This document shows, one piece after another, positions 59,093-64,000 of a DNA stretch of 64,000 nucleotides. Position 1 is the stretch's first letter; each line of letters begins with the position of its first letter. Position numbers and translations under genes: made by a program. The notes under the pieces are model-generated. The model worked only from the letters and a program-made list of their open reading frames with translations, ran no database searches and was not told the origin of the DNA. Source of the DNA: Tetranychus cinnabarinus (taxonomy: Eukaryota; Arthropoda; Arachnida; Trombidiformes; Tetranychidae); assembly GCA_022266195.1 (NCBI GenBank), contig WHVY01000009.1, positions 1,488,001-1,552,000 on the forward strand, in the 5' to 3' direction.

Positions 59093-61768
59093 TTAAGGAT
59101 CGAGTTGATGTTTTAAACGGACAAGGTTTGATGATTGTCTTTCCAAATGCTTTCTGAAACCATAAAAAAAGGAGTCCAATGGCGCAGTAGTTTGGCTCGA
59201 ATATATATTATATATATGCGAAGAACTCTTTTTTGGATTCCTCAATTCATTTGCCAACAATTCAGCAACTTTTGATGGAAATTGCTTTACTGATTCCATT
59301 TCAACTTCAACATCAAAATCATCTTCGTCATTTTCATGTAGCAATTTAAACTTTAAGTCTTTGATTTGTTCTAATGCTTTGAATGCTTTGTCAAAATCAG
59401 CAAATCCAACCCAAATTTTATCTTCAAATTCAGTGAAAGCTAAACAGTCATTTTGTATCAGATGCATTTCGATTATTGAGATCATTCCAAGTGTAAACTT
59501 AAAATCAGAATTGGTGGTTATCTTGTAATAACAATATTCTAGTTTCTTTACAATTTCTTCATCTGAAACATCAACATCTGATTTCGATTGAACTTTAGAT
59601 GAATTTGAAACTATTTCATCCTCTTGATTTTTGTTTTCTATTATTTTGTGACCAACTTTTCCGTTAATGACACAGTACTCGGAGATGCCGAGAAACCGCT
59701 TTTTAAAGTCATCTACTCTATGAAACTCTGTAAAACACGAAACTTTAGCGGGTTTTAATTCATTGATGGAATTACAAGCAGAAATTGCTTCATACCATGA
59801 ATTGTACACCAAATAGACTGCATCATCTGTTGCTGTGGCAGCGAGTGGAATACCTTCGCTTAGATGCACCAAAATTTTAACAATCTGTTCGGACGATAAT
59901 TTAGCCCAAGACAGCCAATTACGAAAATTTGCATAGACAGTAATGTAGTAAAACGCTGCATTACATTCTTGTTTTTCCGTTTGTAGCAAGCTCATTCGTT
60001 CTATAATCCGTGGTTTAAGGATCGGCTCAAAACATTGTAATTCGCTCAAACGAAATGCGAATCCATAAGCATTGCCAATTAAATCATACAAATTAATAGA
60101 TTCCAAAAGTTCACTGGATGGCTTAGCCGTTGCGATTTGGGCGCTTGAGCAATTGAGACTTTGACGTTTTTTGCACTTTGCCGTCGAAACATTATCGATA
60201 TAATACAAAATTCTACGTATTCGTTTTTCAGATTCATTACAGGGGAGTTTATTGCGAAAACCAATCCAAAATTCGTCTAGAACTAATTTGATGAAAATAC
60301 ATATGTCTCCTAAAGATTCCTTGCAGATTTCCAAGAACTCGATCTGAATCTGAGCGTCAATTTTAACCACAAGACAGTGTATGTCAAGTTCTTCGGTCAA
60401 ACACCAGGGAATACTAAATTTATATCGATTCAGTTTCTTTGAAAGTTGTTTGTTAAGACCTTGTTCATTTACGAATTTCAATCCCGAAAAATGGATTGAA
60501 TCAATTTTTCGTAAAACTTCTTGATAAAGTGAGACAGAATCGAAATGAGCACAATAAACATTTCCATCAAATATAACTTTTTTTGCTCCATAATCGTATA
60601 GTTTCTCAAACAGATCATAAAGTAGCGACCATTTGGTTGATGCATATGGCCCAGTAACAGATGACGTCCTTCGAAAGAATATATTCCAACCATTAGCATC
60701 TTTGTTATCTACTCGAGAAGTTGCTTCAATTGAGATTTTTTGTTCACACGATTCAACAGTGTATGGGTTTTCGTGGCATATTGATGTCAAATCAATCGGT
60801 GGCTTTGAAATGGCTGCATCTGGATACATTATTTGAACTTTTGAAAGGCGATCTTGTGCAACAGATTCGTATGCGAAAGCAATCCAAAGAAAAGGTTTCC
60901 TTGATAAAATACATTGACTGCTTGATTTTGTACTACAATCGACACAAAATTTAATAATTTTGCTATTATCGACTTCATTGGAGTTGTCCATCTTGATGAA
61001 TGTTAATTGTTTCACTTCCCTATAGCTTTCAGTCTGCACAGGCTTAATACATTTTAATATTTCAGTCAGAGGTGAGTCTGCTAACAATTCAGTCTTTAAA
61101 AAAGCTCCATGAAACCGCCATCCATTATATTTTGAGTTGGCCCTTTCAGCATGCCATAAAGTAGGAAATCCAATACAAATCGAATCACCAAATAAAATCG
61201 CACTATTCCGGATACTTTCACTAATCTGGTAATACAAATCATCTAAAACAATGTTGATGTGCATTTTAAGAGGATAGTTTTTGATTGATATGAAATACAT
61301 TGGGGCAACAGGTGTCATCAGCTTAAATGTGTAATCATCCAATACGAATGTGTAGTCAGATATTTCACCAAGTTTTCCTAAAAAACGGTGTCCAAGATCA
61401 ACAATATGAATTGTTGCATTATGAAACTTCTTTAGGCAAATCAATGTGTTATAATAATCAGTATCATAACTTATTAAAATAATTGCACAATCTTGTCCAG
61501 CAAATCTAACGAATTTTCTCATCAAATCCATTATTTTCATATCAGCTGAATCGCTGTAAGCTTGAACAATATCAATATCCAGAGCTGTTGACTGGTTAAC
61601 ATCGAATGGTAAACTTTTAACATCACAAACACAAAAGAAAAAGATTTCATTTAAATCGAAAGGTTTAATTATATCTGATCGAATCAGGTGCACAATAGAA
61701 TCAAATGATTTTCCTTTTGGTACATTGGAATTTTGAATATCCCAAAACACAGCACAAGGTTTAGCCAT
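59093..61768 (-). CDS. NYN-domain/multi-RRM protein, full-length, third subtype (891 aa)
   Basis: Counted from the conserved Met at 61768; the open frame extends 14 codons further upstream. The NYN domain has Asp10 (F-W-D-I-Q-N-S-N), Asp76 (S-A-D-M-K) and Asp102 (S-Y-D-T-D-Y-Y), and like its sister it lacks the S-D-L motif (N-T-L-I-C-L). RRM-like units follow: M-Y-F-I-S-I-K-N-Y, C-I-L-S-R-K-P-F-L-W-I, T-K-W-S-L-L-Y-D-L-F, E-F-W-I-G-F, G-I-P-L-A-A-T-A and M-I-S-I-I-E-M-H-L. The end is L-E-R-Q-S-S-N-L-V-R, shared with 46903-49599. The central block (60560-60840) is almost identical to 48380-48660, suggesting gene conversion or recent duplication. Predicted RNA-binding ribonuclease. Confidence 0.87.
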   Translation of the reverse strand: MAKPCAVFWDIQNSNVPKGKSFDSIVHLIRSDIIKPFDLNEIFFFCVCDVKSLPFDVNQSTALDIDIVQAYSDSADMKIMDLMRKFVRFAGQDCAIILISYDTDYYNTLICLKKFHNATIHIVDLGHRFLGKLGEISDYTFVLDDYTFKLMTPVAPMYFISIKNYPLKMHINIVLDDLYYQISESIRNSAILFGDSICIGFPTLWHAERANSKYNGWRFHGAFLKTELLADSPLTEILKCIKPVQTESYREVKQLTFIKMDNSNEVDNSKIIKFCVDCSTKSSSQCILSRKPFLWIAFAYESVAQDRLSKVQIMYPDAAISKPPIDLTSICHENPYTVESCEQKISIEATSRVDNKDANGWNIFFRRTSSVTGPYASTKWSLLYDLFEKLYDYGAKKVIFDGNVYCAHFDSVSLYQEVLRKIDSIHFSGLKFVNEQGLNKQLSKKLNRYKFSIPWCLTEELDIHCLVVKIDAQIQIEFLEICKESLGDICIFIKLVLDEFWIGFRNKLPCNESEKRIRRILYYIDNVSTAKCKKRQSLNCSSAQIATAKPSSELLESINLYDLIGNAYGFAFRLSELQCFEPILKPRIIERMSLLQTEKQECNAAFYYITVYANFRNWLSWAKLSSEQIVKILVHLSEGIPLAATATDDAVYLVYNSWYEAISACNSINELKPAKVSCFTEFHRVDDFKKRFLGISEYCVINGKVGHKIIENKNQEDEIVSNSSKVQSKSDVDVSDEEIVKKLEYCYYKITTNSDFKFTLGMISIIEMHLIQNDCLAFTEFEDKIWVGFADFDKAFKALEQIKDLKFKLLHENDEDDFDVEVEMESVKQFPSKVAELLANELRNPKKSSSHIYNIYSSQTTAPLDSFFYGFRKHLERQSSNLVRLKHQLDP

Positions 61769-61915
61769 TTTAACTATTAATACTTTCAACACTTGATGCA
61801 AAAAACTCAACGCTTGTTCTCATTCAATTAGCTTCATTATGTAGGTGCATTGAAGAGGCATTTATTGAAAATAACTTTATCGTATCCTAATATCCTAGTC
61901 ATCTATGGGGTGTTG

Positions 61916-62013
61916 AGAAAGTTTATGCTCAATTTTAGGGGAAAAACATAATTTTCTGTTTATACGGCGTTGAGGGATATTTTTTCCCTTACATAAACTT
62001 TCTTAACACTCCA
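61916..62013. mobile_element. 98-bp MITE, diverged copy of 53953-54060
   Basis: The left end T-G-G-G-G-T-G-T-T-G-A-G-A-A-A-G and right end C-T-T-T-C-T-T-A-A-C-A-C-T-C-C-A form slightly imperfect inverted repeats. TA lies on both sides (61914-61915, 62014-62015). It occupies the same place upstream of its gene as the other copy, so the insertion predates the duplication of these upstream regions. Confidence 0.8.
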
Positions 62014-62239
62014 TACAGTATTTCCTTGAGTTTGTGCCCTTTTGGAATACTGACATCTATGTGAACTAGAGGGGAAAATAATTGAATTTTGCAGTTTAAC
62101 AATTAGTCCGATTTAGTGATTCCCCTTGATCCTTTCTACCAAAGAGTTATGCAGCAAGAGAAACCGTTGAAGCAAATTTTGTAAAGTTAAGAAAAAAGTT
62201 AATTTGGTCATACCTAGATGACACTAGGAGAAGATCAGC

Positions 62240-62760
62240 ATCAATTTCAATGATTTCAATCAGTTTTCACTTCATGATTGCTTTTAGTCTGCACAGGCTT
62301 TATATATTTTAATATTAATAATGATAATTTTTCAACTTTCAATCAGGGGTGAATCTACTGTCCATTCAGCTTATAGAAACAGTACATAGAAGACCAATGC
62401 ATTTGATTATTCAACAGCCCTTCCAGCATACCAAAGAGTTGGGAGTCCGATTCAGATTGCACTATTGTAAAGAATTTTACTGTTTTCAATTTTTCCAATG
62501 ACCTGAGAATGCACTTTATTCATAACTTATATTATGAAGCTTCATTAGATCACTCAAAATACCATGGTATATAAACATCAAAAACACAGAAAAATATATT
62601 TCATTTAAAATTGTGAGGTTTAATTATAATTGATCAAATGAGATTGGCGATGGAATCTAGTGTTTGTCCTTTTGGTTTGTCAAAATTTTGAATAACCCAA
62701 AACACTGCACTAGATGTGCTAATTGTTCGGAATGTAAGATTAAATTACAGTTCACATAGA
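62240..62760 (-). pseudogene. NYN-RRM shards
   Basis: Reverse-strand pieces of the RRM (I-C-I-G-F-P-type strand, A-L-W/H-A-E region at 62390-62470), the L-S-D-L-K-K stretch (62540-62570) and the N-terminus (W-D-I/V-I-Q-N-like, K-G-Q-T at 62650-62710) lie in order but with most of the gene deleted. Similar to the shards at 49990-50130. Confidence 0.55.
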
Positions 62761-63889
62761 TGCCAGCACTAATTGTAAAATCTTTCATGATCATATACAA
62801 ATCAGATACCGATTAGTCGAAATATGAATAGTTAGTAAAATTAACTTTCATTTAATTTGAAGCAAGATTTACAAAAATACAAGAAATATGAACAAATATT
62901 ATAATAACGACTAAGCATATAATTTTACTTTTCTTACTTTCTTATGAATTTTATATTGCAAAATTATTTTAAATTATCTAATCAGTCATATTCAGTCATT
63001 CTAACAGACCATCTTGCAGATCAGATTGTGAGAATTCATACTTGTTCATATTCATTGTTAGTAGAGATTTTAGGTCAAATGAGTTGTGCTCAAATATCAA
63101 TCCATACGTTCAATATATTGTAAACATGGTGAATAAGAGGGAATAGATTGATTATCAATTTCAGTTGAGGCTTTAATAACTAAATGTTGTTTAACATGAT
63201 ACAATCATGGTCAATGATGTTGCCGAGTCTCGGGCAACACTTTCCACATACTGACTCAACTTCTGCAATTCTTTTCATTCATTTTTTTCTCTTTTTCTTT
63301 CGACCTTTTAGTTCCTTTTTACTTTTGACGAGAGGAAATTTTAGGCATTAAACGGGCAACTTTTGACTAATCATATTTGGCGATAATGATCTCCTTTTTA
63401 TTGATTTTAATTAAAACAAACAATATTCACCATACTAACATGAATCGTTCACTTATTCAGATTTCGAAGCAAATACATTCGCTTGATGTAAAAGTGTCGA
63501 TGATGGGGAGGTTATTCTGCTTTAATCGACAGGTTCAAGAAGAATTCAATAATTCGTCAGCTTTTGATTACATGAGCAGCTATTACGATTGAACATATGT
63601 GAGCCATTGTGTAACGACTTTCTTAGTGTTTCATAAATATTTATTAGTATTAATATAATAGCATATTGTCGTTCCATTAGGTAAAAGCATATCCATAAAA
63701 AGATGTAGATAACAATTCAAATAAAATCAAAGAGTAAAGGAAGAGTAAACTTTTCGAATAAAATTCAAGAAAACACATTCTAACTGCAATAATTTCTAGA
63801 GGAGTAAAGTTGGATACAAACCGCTAGAATGGCTCCAATTTCAGACTACTCATGGGCATTTTTTATTTATTGAATATGAGAAGATTAGA
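62761..63889. other. Spacer, AT-rich
   Basis: No gene supported. Bases 63060-63260 resemble 58830-59040 (3' flank of the 59093 gene) and 63750-63830 match the flank repeat at 11100/46690, as expected just downstream of another family member. A 71-codon plus-strand frame at 63377-63592 has no recognisable features. Confidence 0.45.
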
Positions 63890-64000
63890 GTTATCGAAAA
63901 TGCGAGTTCGGCGTCTTAGGATCGAGCTGATACTTTAAACTGACAAGGTTTGACGATTGTTTTTCCAAATGCTTTCTGATGTAATAATTGGAAATATCAT
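63890..64000 (-). pseudogene. C-terminal end of another NYN-RRM copy, cut by the window edge
   Basis: Matches 59080-59165, the last codons and stop region of the third-subtype gene (the S-N-L-V/F-R-K region). Only about 110 bases are visible. Whether this copy is intact cannot be judged from the window. Confidence 0.5.

Overview
This is eukaryotic DNA, most likely from an arthropod. The evidence is AT-rich intergenic DNA, one small gene with an 82-bp GT-AG intron, animal-type transposons (Merlin, Tc1/mariner-like MITEs, a Ty3/gypsy LTR element), and a gene fragment matching animal mitochondrial ATP synthase subunit c. A mite-like chelicerate would fit, but that is a guess. No tRNA, rRNA or bacterial operon was seen.

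The backbone of the window is a tandem, head-to-tail, single-exon family on the minus strand. Each protein starts with a MARF1/limkain-type NYN ribonuclease domain (M-x-K-P-C-A-V-F-W-D-I). An RRM-like domain follows, and full-length members carry several further RRM-like repeats and end in a conserved P-L-G-H-F-N-Y motif. I count about a dozen N-terminal copies. Five are long open frames (at 3293, 25054, 41526, 46903 and 59093), three are short forms keeping only the N-terminal part (465, 22233, 52662), and the rest are frameshifted, mosaic, inverted or transposon-broken. Two types alternate in the left and middle parts: A-type (linker-containing, 1014 aa) and B-type (about 820-930 aa). They sit in duplicated two-gene units with matching spacers and matching upstream motifs (T-T-T-A-T-A-C-A-C, and a palindrome in B-type). 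A third subtype (about 890-900 aa) lies on the right.

Layout: 1-6.4 kb, one A+B unit. 6.6-10.6 kb, degraded copies, two small hairpin/TIR elements and an inverted fragment. 10.6-14.6 kb, non-family DNA with a small secreted-peptide gene fused to an ATP synthase c fragment. 14858-17995, a complete Merlin DNA transposon with about 480-bp inverted repeats and an 8-bp target duplication. 18.9-24.5 kb, a mosaic pseudogene and a second, degraded A+B unit. 25.0-44.4 kb, the third A+B unit, split by an 11.7-kb LTR retrotransposon with LTRs that look identical. 44.8-62.8 kb, alternating intact and broken copies with MITEs. The window ends inside the C-terminus of another copy.

The two most notable items are the NYN-RRM array itself and the LTR element. 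The array is a rapidly duplicating family of predicted RNA-binding ribonucleases, some with altered catalytic aspartates. The LTR element has a large third ORF, in the position where env would lie, encoding a RING/TRAF-like zinc region plus a REXO/ISG20-type DEDDh exonuclease fold whose catalytic acids appear lost.
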